Origin: Candidatus Bathyarchaeota archaeon
GTDB taxonomy: Archaea > Thermoproteota > Bathyarchaeia > Bathyarchaeales > Bathycorpusculaceae
Direction of reading: 5' to 3'
Length of the DNA stretch: 64,000 nt
Assembly (NCBI GenBank): GCA_026014595.1
Contig: JAOZHY010000048.1
Coordinates: 1 to 64,000, forward strand
The notes below the pieces were generated by a model. It ran no database searches, was not told the origin of the DNA, and saw only the letters and a list, made by a program, of their open reading frames with translations. Each line of letters starts with the position of its first letter. The stretch's first letter is position 1. Position numbers and translations under genes: made by a program. This document shows positions 39,707 to 49,785 of the stretch, one piece after another.

Positions 39707-40591
39707 TTGGCAACGCAACGAAAAGCAGACGAAATCGCAGCAATCGACCAGCAACTCGCCACGCTAAAAGAAAAACTCGCGCAAGCAGACCTTGAAGCGA
39801 AAGGGCACATCGAAAAACGGGATAAACTTAATGAACAATTCAGAAAACTACGTAACGAAACAAGTGAGCTAAAAGCCGAACGCGACAGCCTAAACGAGAA
39901 AGTTAAAGCGCTAAAACAGCAGCGGGACAACGCACGAGACAGAAACGGCAAAATAATCGAGGAAATAAAAGCGCACAGCCAAAAAATCAATGAACTGAAA
40001 AAGAAGACACCTAAAAAAAGCCGTGCACAACTGGAAAAAGAGCTGCAAGCCATAGAATGGAAAATTCAAACAACAACGCTTGACCTGCAAGAAGAAAAAA
40101 TGCTTGTGGACGAAGTCAAGCATCTCGAAATGCAGTTAAGCGCCTACAGGAAAATCGACCTTCAACACAAGAAAATCGCGGAATTGCGGAAAGAACTGAA
40201 GTCCCTGGAAACCAGCGCAGACGCAGCACATCAAGAACTCATGGAAGCCGCCCAGAAAAGCCAAGAGCTACACGCAAAAATGCTTGCCAAAATCGACCAA
40301 GCAAAAAACATCAAAGCCGAAGCTGACAGCATCCATGCAAGGTACGTTCAAGCAAGAGAACAAGCAAAGCCCATCCGTGAAGAAGTAAAGAGGCTACTTG
40401 CCCAGAAACGAATGCTTCAAGAAGCCATGCGCAAAGAAGATGAAGCTAAAAGGAAGATGGCGGAACAGGCTCTCAAAGAAAACCTCGAGTCCCAAGCAAG
40501 AAACAAGCTTCAACGAGGCGAAAAACTAAGCTGGCACGAGTTCCAACTGCTCGCAGAAGAAAACGAGCCGGACTCAGAAACGCAAAATTAA
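39707..40591 (+). CDS. Archaeal coiled-coil protein
   Basis: Extended charged heptad-like sequence. Confidence 0.75.
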   Translation: MATQRKADEIAAIDQQLATLKEKLAQADLEAKGHIEKRDKLNEQFRKLRNETSELKAERDSLNEKVKALKQQRDNARDRNGKIIEEIKAHSQKINELKKKTPKKSRAQLEKELQAIEWKIQTTTLDLQEEKMLVDEVKHLEMQLSAYRKIDLQHKKIAELRKELKSLETSADAAHQELMEAAQKSQELHAKMLAKIDQAKNIKAEADSIHARYVQAREQAKPIREEVKRLLAQKRMLQEAMRKEDEAKRKMAEQALKENLESQARNKLQRGEKLSWHEFQLLAEENEPDSETQN

Positions 40592-40626
40592 AGTTGCCCT
40601 ATTAGACAAATAGGAACAGAAAATGA

Positions 40627-41871
40627 ATGATTGAAAAACCGAGTGAGCAGCAAACGCAGAAGCGTATCCTAATTTTATGCGTTGACAGAGACGGTGATAT
40701 CGAGGTAAAAGCAGGGATAAAAACGCCTCTCCTCGGCAGAACCGCAAACTTGGACGCTGCTGTATCCTTAGCTCTGCGTGACCCTGAAGAGCCAGACGCC
40801 AACGCAATGTTCGAAGCGGTTCGCTTGTATGACCGCCTGCAAGGTGAAAGGAAGACAGAAGAAATCTTTGAGGTCGCAACGATTTCCGGCTCGGAACTTG
40901 GAGGAGTTGGCGCAGACAGGAAACTGGTTGCTGAACTTGGCAATCTGCTAAGCTCATTCAACGCCACTGAAGTCATCCTGGTCACCGATGGCTACTCAGA
41001 CGAAGCAGTTTTGCCGCTTGTGCAGTCTAGAGTGCCCGTTTCATCTGTTAGAAGAATAGTTGTTAAGCACAGCGAATCCATCGAGGAAACCGCAGCGCTT
41101 TTTTCACGTTACCTGAAACTCATCTGGGAAAATCCCCGATACGCACGCATAGCTCTGGGCATACCGGGACTGCTCTTTTTCCTTTACGCGATTCTTTCCA
41201 TAGTCGGAGTATCAAGCGGCACTTATCTTTTAGCCATAATTCTCATTCTAGGCTGCGGTTTGCTCATCAAAGGCTTCGGAGTTGACAGAGGAGTGAGAAA
41301 CCTGTACAAGTGGGCTAAAGAATATTCGCCCCCGCCGCTACCAGTGCAGATCTCCAACTACGCCATCATCGCCGGAATCCTTTGCGTAGCCATAAGCGTT
41401 TACCTCGGTGTCGCCAATGCAAGCGCCAATGCGCCTGTGCTAAATAACACTGCGGAATGGGTTGCTGCTCTCCCGACAATAGCGGGTTTCTTCATTAAAG
41501 GTGTCGAAGACCTCCTAATCGTGGGAATAATTATCGGACTTTTTGGCAGGAGCATACGCTTGTACTTCGAACGGGACGTGCGACTTTTGCGAAACGTAGC
41601 CTTAATTGTGTCTGTAGCGTGGTTCCGCTGGATTCTCAACGGCACAGCAGACATCCTTTTCAAACCTGGGATCGGCTTCAGCGACCCAATCTTCTCCAAC
41701 CTAGTCTATGAAATAATCGTCGGCATACTCATAGCCATAGCATCGGTTCTGGTCATATTCATCGTCCACAGGTCAGCTAAAGACTTCTTCTTGGAAAACA
41801 AAGAAAAAGAAGACGAGTTCCGAGAGGGAAAACTAGCCGTCGCCAAAAAGGAAAACTCGAAAGGGACATAA
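40627..41871 (+). CDS. DUF373 family membrane protein
   Basis: LILCVDRDGDIEVKAGIKTPLLGR…, C-terminal multi-TM. Confidence 0.9.
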   Translation: MIEKPSEQQTQKRILILCVDRDGDIEVKAGIKTPLLGRTANLDAAVSLALRDPEEPDANAMFEAVRLYDRLQGERKTEEIFEVATISGSELGGVGADRKLVAELGNLLSSFNATEVILVTDGYSDEAVLPLVQSRVPVSSVRRIVVKHSESIEETAALFSRYLKLIWENPRYARIALGIPGLLFFLYAILSIVGVSSGTYLLAIILILGCGLLIKGFGVDRGVRNLYKWAKEYSPPPLPVQISNYAIIAGILCVAISVYLGVANASANAPVLNNTAEWVAALPTIAGFFIKGVEDLLIVGIIIGLFGRSIRLYFERDVRLLRNVALIVSVAWFRWILNGTADILFKPGIGFSDPIFSNLVYEIIVGILIAIASVLVIFIVHRSAKDFFLENKEKEDEFREGKLAVAKKENSKGT

Positions 41872-42001
41872 AAAACTTTGAACAATGAAGAACAGTTTTA
41901 ACTTTAGGTACAGCAAACTTTAATTGAAACAATTAGAGTTTCTAACTCTGATATGGCAACCAAACCGTGCTATTGCACCCTGAGAGTGCGAGGTTCACTC
42001 A

Positions 42002-42784
42002 TTGCTTAAGAAACTTCTCTCCATCCTCGGCGTTTACAAACTGTATGAAAAATGGCTTTGGATTCAGGTAAAGAACGGCGCGAAACTGGAGCACATCGCC
42101 ATAATCTTAGACGGAAACAGGCGGTGGGCTTCGGAACAAGAACTTAACCCTTGGCTGGGTCACAAAAAAGGCGCAGAAACCGTTGAGCAACTTCTGGATT
42201 GGTGCCAGAAACTCGACGTCAAATTCATGACGCTCTACACGTTTTCAACGGAGAATTTCAAGCGTCCTCCAGAGGAAATCGAGGAGATTATGCGAATTGC
42301 TGAAGAAAAGTTTCGGAAACTCTTGACTGACGAGCGCATCCACCGGAACAAAGTCCATGTTAAAGTCATCGGCAGAGTAAACCTGCTGCCAGAGAGCCTG
42401 CAACAACTAATCGCGGAAGTGGAGAAAGCCACAGAAAATTACGACAATCAATTTTTGAATTTCGCTTTCGCATACGGCGGCAGAGCCGAAATCGTGGACG
42501 CCACAAAGATGATTGCACAGAAAGTGAGAGACGGCGAACTCAAAATCGAAGACGTGGACGAAAACACGTTCGAAAAGTACCTGTACACCTCACACATGCC
42601 AAAACAGGAACCTGACTTAATCATCCGAACCTCAGGCGAGGAAAGACTCAGCGGCTTCCTCCTCTGGCAGTCAGCGTACAGCGAACTGGCGTTTCTGGAT
42701 GTTTACTGGCCTGACTTCCGCTTAATCGACCTTTTAAGAACCATCAGGACTTTCCAAAAGCGCAAACGCAGGTATGGCGCATAG
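42002..42784 (+). CDS. uppS: cis-prenyltransferase (UppS-like); TTG start
   Basis: HIAIILDGNRRWA, LYTFSTENFKRP, DLIIRTSGEERLSGFLLWQSAYSELAF. Confidence 0.92.
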   Translation: MLKKLLSILGVYKLYEKWLWIQVKNGAKLEHIAIILDGNRRWASEQELNPWLGHKKGAETVEQLLDWCQKLDVKFMTLYTFSTENFKRPPEEIEEIMRIAEEKFRKLLTDERIHRNKVHVKVIGRVNLLPESLQQLIAEVEKATENYDNQFLNFAFAYGGRAEIVDATKMIAQKVRDGELKIEDVDENTFEKYLYTSHMPKQEPDLIIRTSGEERLSGFLLWQSAYSELAFLDVYWPDFRLIDLLRTIRTFQKRKRRYGA

Positions 42785-42792
42785 ACGCTTTT

Positions 42793-44016
42793 TCAGGCGC
42801 GTTTTTTGGCGCTTACGATGGATATGACGTCTCTGTCCTTCAACACAGCGTTTTCGCCTATCCGCTTTTTCTCACGCGCGTCCACAGCGTAGATGAAACT
42901 TTCACCGAGTTCCGTGTGGATTAGGTAGGCGAACTGGCGTGCGGTTATTCCGTAAGGTACGAGGTAAGCGTCTGGCAGCACTTTGCCGTTGTGGTCAGCT
43001 AAATGCTCCACGTCTTCCACTGGGTAGACAGTTATCATGTTTAGGAGTTTGAAGTAGGCCATGTTTATGGCGTCTTGGACTCCTGTGGAGCCGTTTTTGA
43101 GGAGTACACGTTCGCGTATGGTTTCTAACGCTTTTATTTGGCTTGGGGACAGTTTGCTTTGTTCGAGGATTTTGAAGTTGCAGTCGCCTGGCTTGTAGTC
43201 GATTAGTTGCTTTTCCGCGGCACGCCTCAGCGCTAGTTCAGCTTCTGCACTGCAGGGTATAACGGTGTAGCCGAGCTTTCTTAGGCGTTCGACGTTTGCC
43301 TCGGCGTTTGGCAGGTCTATTTTGTTGGCGACTATGAGCATCGGTTTCGAAGCTCGCCTGAGTGCGTCCACGAATTTCAGGAGGTCTTCTTCGCTCCATG
43401 AGGTAGGTTTGTCAGCGTTCAAGCCCGTGTTTCTGATAGCCTCGAAGATGTGGCTGCGTTTTATGCCTAAACCGCTTAAGCGCTCTTCCAGCATGCTGTA
43501 GATGTCTTTGGATTCGGCTTCAGCTGTCCGTGCGAGTTTTTGCCAGTCTTTTTTGAGTATGGTTGCCATCCACATAGTTATCTCCCGTTCGAGGAACTGC
43601 ACGTCTTCCAGCGGGTCGTGTTCACCAGGCTTGCACAGGCGTCCTTCGCAGTCGGTTCCACCTGAGGCGTCTACTATGTGGATGAGGGCGTCTGCTCGGC
43701 GGATTTCGTCGAGAAACTGGTTTCCCAATCCGCGTCCTTCCCAAGCGCCTGGGACGATGCCGGCCACGTCGATGAGTTCGACTGGGATGAGGCGTATGCC
43801 GTTTAGGCAGATGCTGTTTTTTGGGTTGTCGTTGACTTGGAATTCTTGGTGGACGCATGGTGTTCTGACGTAGCCAACGCCGCGGTTGGGTTTTATCGTG
43901 GTGAAGGGGTAGTTTGCGATTTCAACTGGCACCAGAGTTGCGGCGCTGAAGAAAGTGGATTTGCCCGTGTTGGGCTTGCCGATTATGCCTAATAAGCGCG
44001 AGTATGACCTTTGCAT
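42793..44016 (-). CDS. ychF: YchF/Ygr210-type GTPase with TGS-like C-terminus
   Basis: GIIGKPNTGKSTFFSAAT, VELIDVAGIVPGAWEGRGLGNQFLD, C-terminal DRDVISIVSA. Confidence 0.92.
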   Translation of the reverse strand: MQRSYSRLLGIIGKPNTGKSTFFSAATLVPVEIANYPFTTIKPNRGVGYVRTPCVHQEFQVNDNPKNSICLNGIRLIPVELIDVAGIVPGAWEGRGLGNQFLDEIRRADALIHIVDASGGTDCEGRLCKPGEHDPLEDVQFLEREITMWMATILKKDWQKLARTAEAESKDIYSMLEERLSGLGIKRSHIFEAIRNTGLNADKPTSWSEEDLLKFVDALRRASKPMLIVANKIDLPNAEANVERLRKLGYTVIPCSAEAELALRRAAEKQLIDYKPGDCNFKILEQSKLSPSQIKALETIRERVLLKNGSTGVQDAINMAYFKLLNMITVYPVEDVEHLADHNGKVLPDAYLVPYGITARQFAYLIHTELGESFIYAVDAREKKRIGENAVLKDRDVISIVSAKKRA

Positions 44017-44271
44017 TTGTCAGCGTTCACCATTTCCGCGTTACTATTTGGATTCGTGGTGCTATATGATTTGTGCCTGTGGCTTTTTGTTTGGCGCGCC
44101 GGTGTGATGATGCTGACTGAAATTACTCTTTGTCATTTGTCAAGGTTTTATAGCCATTATCTATTCTAACGTGTACGAATGTTCTATTTTTATGGAGGAA
44201 TGTTTAAATAACTTCCTAAATGCTTGAACAATAGTTTAACGCTAAACCTTGAAACATGAAGGGAAGTTACC

Positions 44272-44721
44272 ATGGAAAACCTTGACGACATCGACATCCG
44301 AATCCTCAATCTGCTGCAAGAAGACAGCCGGTTAAGCTACAACAAGATAGCAATGAAACTCCGATTGTCCGTTGGCACAGTGTTCAACCACATCAAAAAC
44401 CTGCAGAAAAAGGGCGTGCTACAGGGTTACACGGTAATTCTCGACTGGACTAAACTCGGTTACAGCTTAACCGCGCTTGTGCTGGTCCAAACTGAGGGCA
44501 AACACATCATGGAAGTGGAGACCGAAATCGCCAAAGCATCAAACGTTATCGCCGTTTATGATGTCACTGGCGACTATGACGCTGTTGTGGTTAGCAAGTT
44601 CAAGGACAGGAACAGCTTGAACGTTTTCATCAAAGGCTTGCTGGCTATGCCGTTCGTCAGGAGAACGGTCACTAACGTTGCATTCAGCGCAGTTAAAGAG
44701 GACTTCAGAGTAAAACTATAG
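44272..44721 (+). CDS. Lrp/AsnC family transcriptional regulator
   Basis: DDIDIRILNLLQEDSRLSYNKIAMKLRLSVGTVFNHI. Confidence 0.93.
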   Translation: MENLDDIDIRILNLLQEDSRLSYNKIAMKLRLSVGTVFNHIKNLQKKGVLQGYTVILDWTKLGYSLTALVLVQTEGKHIMEVETEIAKASNVIAVYDVTGDYDAVVVSKFKDRNSLNVFIKGLLAMPFVRRTVTNVAFSAVKEDFRVKL

Positions 44722-44744
44722 AACGTGTTTAGGAGAAAAACCTG

Positions 44745-45287
44745 ATGAACCCAACAAGAATAACAGTTGCTTTTGACCAGTCAACAGCCAGCCTTCTGGA
44801 AAAACTCAGCGGAGAAACCGAGCTTTCTCAGAGCGAACTCATGCGGCGTGCGCTGCGTTTCTACAACGAGAACAAAATGCTCTGGGATTCTGCTCAGAGA
44901 AAAAAGACGTTCGACTACTTGGATTTGCTTTCCAGCGGCGAGCATGTTATTTTGGATGTTGACCACTGGCTTCTCTTTCTGAGCCTAGTTGAATCCTGCA
45001 CTGAAGAGGACAAGTTTTGGCGCAGTCACAGAGAAGTGGCTCGTTCTCACGCGGAGCAGTTGAGGAGTAAGGTGCATACTGCAGAGGAACTCTTATCCCG
45101 TCTTGAGACCTGCAACTTGTTTAGAATGACCAAGAACTCGGAAACCGATTTCACGTTGATTTTGGGTTCGGAGCTTCCGAAGAAATTCGTAAAAATCTTC
45201 ATTGAAGAGTATTTTTCAGCGATGGGCATTAAGGCTGAGATTAAGGAGCACTTGGCTAAGCTAATTGTCACTGTGAATCGTCGTTAA
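44745..45287 (+). CDS. Ribbon-helix-helix transcriptional regulator with C-terminal ligand-like domain
   Basis: MNPTRITVAFDQSTASLLEKLSGETELSQSELMRRALRFYNE. Confidence 0.75.
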   Translation: MNPTRITVAFDQSTASLLEKLSGETELSQSELMRRALRFYNENKMLWDSAQRKKTFDYLDLLSSGEHVILDVDHWLLFLSLVESCTEEDKFWRSHREVARSHAEQLRSKVHTAEELLSRLETCNLFRMTKNSETDFTLILGSELPKKFVKIFIEEYFSAMGIKAEIKEHLAKLIVTVNRR

Positions 45288-45387
45288 GGCTTTGCATCGA
45301 ACTTGTTTCAAGCGTTCCATAGAATGAGCGTTATGTTAGAAAAGAGGATGGGAAGAATTGGTGCGTGCAACAACTTGGATAAGGGCG

Positions 45388-45621
45388 CTATTCTTCCATC
45401 ATTATCAACGTCAGTGTTGACCGCACTTTGGCGAGTGCCCGGATTCGGCGGGTCACCATATCCTTCAGTTTTTCCATGGTGTCGGCTCTGATTTTGGTGA
45501 TTATGTCGTACACGCCGTAGGAAAAGTAGGCTTCCTCCACGCCTTCTATTATTTTCAGTTCTTTCAGGACTTCGTCTTCGGAACCTGACTCTACGTTTAT
45601 TAGCACAAAAGCTCTCGGCAT
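45388..45621 (-). CDS. Stand-alone Lrp/AsnC ligand-binding (RAM) domain protein
   Basis: AFVLINVESGSEDEVLKELKIIEGVEEAYFSYGVYDIITKIRA. Confidence 0.85.
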   Translation of the reverse strand: MPRAFVLINVESGSEDEVLKELKIIEGVEEAYFSYGVYDIITKIRADTMEKLKDMVTRRIRALAKVRSTLTLIMMEE

Positions 45622-45772
45622 TCTGTTCTCCTCAGTTATTCTAACGACGCTAATGATTAAAATGTTTTGCCGTTATGCGGTTGTAAAGGGTCAGCGTGAC
45701 GGATAATATGTCGCGGGGCTGATGATAGCCTCTCTGCAGGGTATTTCTATTAGGCTCAAAGGGGTTAGATGT

Positions 45773-47752
45773 TTAGTGTTTGTGTTTCTTGAAATACATC
45801 AACAAGCCCGCAGCAGCCACAGCACTTATTGAAGCGGTGGAGACCGCTGCCACCGGCAAGAGTGGGAAAGATTCAGGTGCATTTACGCTGAAGAGCACAG
45901 TTTCAGAAGCCGCAAAAACTCCTTCAGTTGTGTTTCCGTAGACCGTTAAGCTGTGCGTGCCTTGCGAGAGGCTGGTTAGCGTAGTGTTTTGGAGAATTGT
46001 GACGTTTGACTGGTAATCGAGGCTATAACCTAACCAGCTGACTGGCTGGGTCACGACTAAGTCCAGTGGAACATCAGAAGCGCTGTAGGTTATGTTTTCC
46101 GGCGAAAGAATAATTATGCGTAATCCGCCGGTTGGAGGGGCAGGTTGGTCGGGCTGCGCTGTTGGAACCCACTCTGCGAACTCAACTGTTACGCTGCTAA
46201 TATCGAAAGGTGATGTGAGGGGATACTGGTCTGTGAAATTTTCGTAGACGACATAGGGGGTTTCGCCTATTCCGTCGCCGTTGGTGTCTGAACCTGTATA
46301 GTCATCCCAGTAGTTGCCTTCTTTGCCGTTGTCGAAGGTGTTTCCTTCTGAATAGTACGTGTCGTTCTGGACGAACCACCAATAAACCTGATGTTCCTCG
46401 TAAGCTTGTGCTGCGTTATCTAGAAAGTTGTTGTGGTAGAAGGTGTTGTAGTTTGAGATGGAGAGATAAATGGCGTATTCGGTGGAACCTGACAAGGTGT
46501 TTCCCAGAATGGAGTTTTGGTGAGCACCACTCAGCATTATTGCATACTTGCATCCAGAGATCAGGTTTTTGAAAACTACTGAATTTTTGGAATTCCTAAG
46601 AGAGATTCCGCTCTCTGGGCAAGTTATGTTGTTTTCATATATGTAATTGTGGTCTGGGATAACCTGTTGTTCCGATACGGAAGTGTACTGTACCGTGTCA
46701 ACCTTGACCGCGGCTTGTCCGGTTGAGGAAATATCGTTTCCCTGTACTTTGTTGTAGGATGAGGCGGTGAGGCTGACTCCGAACCCGTTGGTTGCCTTTA
46801 TTGAATTACCCGCTATGGTGTTGTTGTGAGAGGCTGAGAGTTCGATGGCGGCGCTGTTGTATGAAGCCATGGAGCCTGTTACTGCGAGTTGGTTGTCCAC
46901 GATGATGTTGCTATGCGAGTTCCTAAGTACAATGTTGCCTCTGCAATTGGTTATTCTGGTATTACTTGTTCCGGAAAGCTCTATAGTTGTTCTCAGGTTT
47001 GCGGTTGAGCCAGCATTTTGGACCACCATGTTCTTGCATCCTATGAGAATTACTTGCGCTGCGCCGTCTATGACTTGACCTGATTGGTGTTCAAGGTAAA
47101 CAAGAGGTTTGCCGTTGATGGTGTTGCCACTAAAAACGTTCAGGGAGGAGGGCTCGTTTAAAATTAAGCCGCCATCAATGAATACGTTGTTGGAGAATAC
47201 TGTGTTGTTGCAACGGAACAGCACGCCGTATTGGCTGTTTTTAGAGACGATGGTGTTGCCGGAGACAAAAGCATCGGTTGTGTCAAGAGTCATGCCAAAA
47301 TACGCGGTTTCCAGGTAGTTGTCGAGGACTCGGTTGTTGGATGCGGTTGAATTGCTCTCAAAATCTATGGAGCGCAGTTCAATACCTGTTCCGAAATTGA
47401 TGATGCGGATATTTTTTATTGTTATGTCTTTTCTTCCATGCGCCGCTATTGCCACGCCTGTTCCAGTTCCTTGAATTGTTCTGCCTGAACCATCAAAAAC
47501 GACTCCGTCTTTCTCGATAGTGATAAAAATCTGCCCGTTATCCACGCTACCGCTTAATTCCCCAACTAAAGTGTACAAGTTGCCGCTTCTCGTTATCATA
47601 TCAGTTCCCTGAACTGCGCCGTCAGGTGCTATTCTAATCTCTCCCGTCCATGGACCGGGTGCGGCCTGAACGCTGGATCTTATAGAAACAGCGAAACATG
47701 ACACTGCCAAGATTACAAGGAGAATTGTCATTGTAACCGCTGTTTTCCTCAT
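45773..47752 (-). CDS. NosD-like right-handed beta-helix surface protein with C-terminal anchor
   Basis: Repeated NNTIAGNSI/NVFSGNTI motifs; GNYWDDYTGSDTNGDGIGETPYV; C-term ESFPLLPVAAVST…LLMYFKKHKH. Confidence 0.9.
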   Translation of the reverse strand: MRKTAVTMTILLVILAVSCFAVSIRSSVQAAPGPWTGEIRIAPDGAVQGTDMITRSGNLYTLVGELSGSVDNGQIFITIEKDGVVFDGSGRTIQGTGTGVAIAAHGRKDITIKNIRIINFGTGIELRSIDFESNSTASNNRVLDNYLETAYFGMTLDTTDAFVSGNTIVSKNSQYGVLFRCNNTVFSNNVFIDGGLILNEPSSLNVFSGNTINGKPLVYLEHQSGQVIDGAAQVILIGCKNMVVQNAGSTANLRTTIELSGTSNTRITNCRGNIVLRNSHSNIIVDNQLAVTGSMASYNSAAIELSASHNNTIAGNSIKATNGFGVSLTASSYNKVQGNDISSTGQAAVKVDTVQYTSVSEQQVIPDHNYIYENNITCPESGISLRNSKNSVVFKNLISGCKYAIMLSGAHQNSILGNTLSGSTEYAIYLSISNYNTFYHNNFLDNAAQAYEEHQVYWWFVQNDTYYSEGNTFDNGKEGNYWDDYTGSDTNGDGIGETPYVVYENFTDQYPLTSPFDISSVTVEFAEWVPTAQPDQPAPPTGGLRIIILSPENITYSASDVPLDLVVTQPVSWLGYSLDYQSNVTILQNTTLTSLSQGTHSLTVYGNTTEGVFAASETVLFSVNAPESFPLLPVAAVSTASISAVAAAGLLMYFKKHKH

Positions 47753-47854
47753 TCCGTGATCCCAAAAATTTGGGGGATTTGGCGCTAAAAAAGGTTTTTG
47801 TCAAGGTTTCTTGACTAACCACACCTCTCTTAGTTAAGTTTTCTTGACTGAAGA

Positions 47855-47946
47855 CGTATTTGCTGCCTATTAGTGGTTGGTTGCAGGAATCTATAGAGGG
47901 GAGAGGTCGCTATTGGTGCAGAAAACCGCCAAACCATGTTGAAAAC
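47855..47946 (+). repeat. Dispersed intergenic repeat, copy B
   Basis: cgtatttgctgcctattagtggttggttgcaggaatctatagaggggagaggtcgctattggtgcagaaaaccgcc…. Confidence 0.85.
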
Positions 47947-48113
47947 AGCAGAAGAGCAGCGTCGCCCGCAGAGCAAACCCGTTGCAAAAAGCACAGATCA
48001 GTAACCAAAAATAAGCCATCCGCAACCAAACACCATCCTAATTCTCCACGGAAACTTTAAGAGCATAATCACTCAGCAATCAATGCAGAACAAACATACA
48101 AGGAAGATCCACG

Positions 48114-48992
48114 TTGAAAATCGGAATCGCAACCAGAAACATGGAAGCCTGGAGCAGCACCCAACTCCGCGAAGCGCTTACGAAACGCGGAATCCCATAC
48201 GAATGCTTCACCTTCCCCAAACTAGTCGCCCAACTCGGAGCCAAACCAGCCTTCCGCGTAAACAACACCAAACTCATCGAAGACCTGGACGCACTCATAA
48301 TCCGCCCCATCGGACGCGGCTCCCTCGAAGAACTCATCTTCCGCATGGACATGCTCTACAAGCTGGAACGCCTCGGCTTCTACGTCATAAACCCCGCTGA
48401 AGCCATCGAACACTGCGCCGACAAATACGACATCCTCGCCATCCTCGAAGATAACAACATCCCAGTCCCGCGCACCGTCGCAACCGAAAGCGTCGCTGAG
48501 GCTCTGAAAGCCTTCACCGAGCTCGGCGGAGATGTCGTGGTCAAACCCATATTCGGCTCCAGAGGCATCGGCGCCACACGGCTAGTCGACCCTGAAATCG
48601 CCGCCACAGTCTTCAAAGCCATAACCTTCCACCACGGCGTAATCTACCTCCAAGAATTCGTACCCCACGGAACCTCAGACATCCGCGCATTCGTCATCAA
48701 CAACCACGTCATAGCCTCAATGCGCCGCGTGGCAAAAAGCTGGAAAACAAACTACAGCCAAGGAGCAAAACCAGAGCCCACAGAACCCAGCCCCGAATAC
48801 GCGGAATTAGCCATAAAAGCCTCAAAAGCCGTCGGCTGCAAAATCGCAGGCGTTGACATCCTCGAAGGCCCAGATGGACCAAAAATCGTGGACGTAAACA
48901 GTCAACCAGGATGGAAAGGTCTCCAAACAGTCACCAAAGTCAACATCGCCGAAGAAATCGTAAACTTCGTCCTATCCGAACTCAAAAAATAG
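48114..48992 (+). CDS. RimK-family ATP-grasp (alpha-L-glutamate ligase-like)
   Basis: VVVKPIFGSRGIGATRL…AGVDILEGPDGPKIVDVNSQPGWKGLQ. Confidence 0.9.
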   Translation: MKIGIATRNMEAWSSTQLREALTKRGIPYECFTFPKLVAQLGAKPAFRVNNTKLIEDLDALIIRPIGRGSLEELIFRMDMLYKLERLGFYVINPAEAIEHCADKYDILAILEDNNIPVPRTVATESVAEALKAFTELGGDVVVKPIFGSRGIGATRLVDPEIAATVFKAITFHHGVIYLQEFVPHGTSDIRAFVINNHVIASMRRVAKSWKTNYSQGAKPEPTEPSPEYAELAIKASKAVGCKIAGVDILEGPDGPKIVDVNSQPGWKGLQTVTKVNIAEEIVNFVLSELKK

Positions 48993-49005
48993 AAGTGAAT
49001 TAGTC

Positions 49006-49785
49006 ATGCAGCAAGTTGAAATCACAAAATACGACCTTTCAACGAAAACATCCAAAAAAATAACCGACTACATAGCAGAAGAAAAGCCCCTCCACCTTTT
49101 CGTGAACAACATGCACTGGGCAACCATCCTCTGCACGCCTTCGAACCTGAAAGAGATGGCAGTTGGGCACTTGCTCTCCGAAGGAATCCTAAAATCCACC
49201 ACAGAAATCGAAGGAATCGCCCTCAAAGAAAACACCTGCACCGTGAAACTGAAACCAGGCATAGATGTCGAAGACCGCATAAAACTCTCCAGACTCCACG
49301 CACGCGTCATTGCATCCGCTTGCGGAAGCGACCAACCATACCAGTACACGGGCAAGGTGCCCACCGTCAAATCAGGATTAACCGTGAAAGCAGAAGTCGT
49401 CTTTAACTGCGTGAATCAGCTGAACTTCAGGGCTGAAGTTTTCAGGAAAACAGGTGGAGTACACGCAGCCGCCATCTACAAAGCCGATGGTGCATTGGTC
49501 GCCATCGCCGAGGATGTCGGCAGACACAACGCGGTTGACAAGGCTATTGGAATGGCAGCCTTGAACAAAGTGGATTTCGGCGAGTGTTTTCTGGCTTCGA
49601 CTGGAAGATTATCAGGTGACGTGGCATTCAAAGCCGCCAAGGTCGGCTTACCAATAGTCGCATCGCTTGCGGCTGCACTTTCTTCGGGCATCGAAACGGC
49701 TAAGGCGGCAAACCTCACGTTGGCAGGTTTTGTGCGGGGAAAACGCATGAACATCTACACTTTCGACAATAGAATCTTGTTGTAG
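49006..49785 (+). CDS. fdhD: Formate dehydrogenase accessory sulfurtransferase
   Basis: FRKTGGVHAAAIY, EDVGRHNAVDKAIG, STGRLSGDVAFKAAKVGLPIVASLAAALSSGIETA. Confidence 0.9.
   Translation: MQQVEITKYDLSTKTSKKITDYIAEEKPLHLFVNNMHWATILCTPSNLKEMAVGHLLSEGILKSTTEIEGIALKENTCTVKLKPGIDVEDRIKLSRLHARVIASACGSDQPYQYTGKVPTVKSGLTVKAEVVFNCVNQLNFRAEVFRKTGGVHAAAIYKADGALVAIAEDVGRHNAVDKAIGMAALNKVDFGECFLASTGRLSGDVAFKAAKVGLPIVASLAAALSSGIETAKAANLTLAGFVRGKRMNIYTFDNRILL

Noticed and set aside
41935-42000. Small hairpins (AGAGT-TTCTA-ACTCT; GCAC-CCTGAGA-GTGC) upstream of the UppS-like gene as a riboswitch
   Set aside because: Stems of 4-5 bp are common by chance and match no riboswitch I recognise.
44101-44135. GTGATGATGCTGACTGA as a stand-alone box C/D sRNA
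   Set aside because: C-like and D-like boxes are only a few nt apart, leaving no guide sequence.
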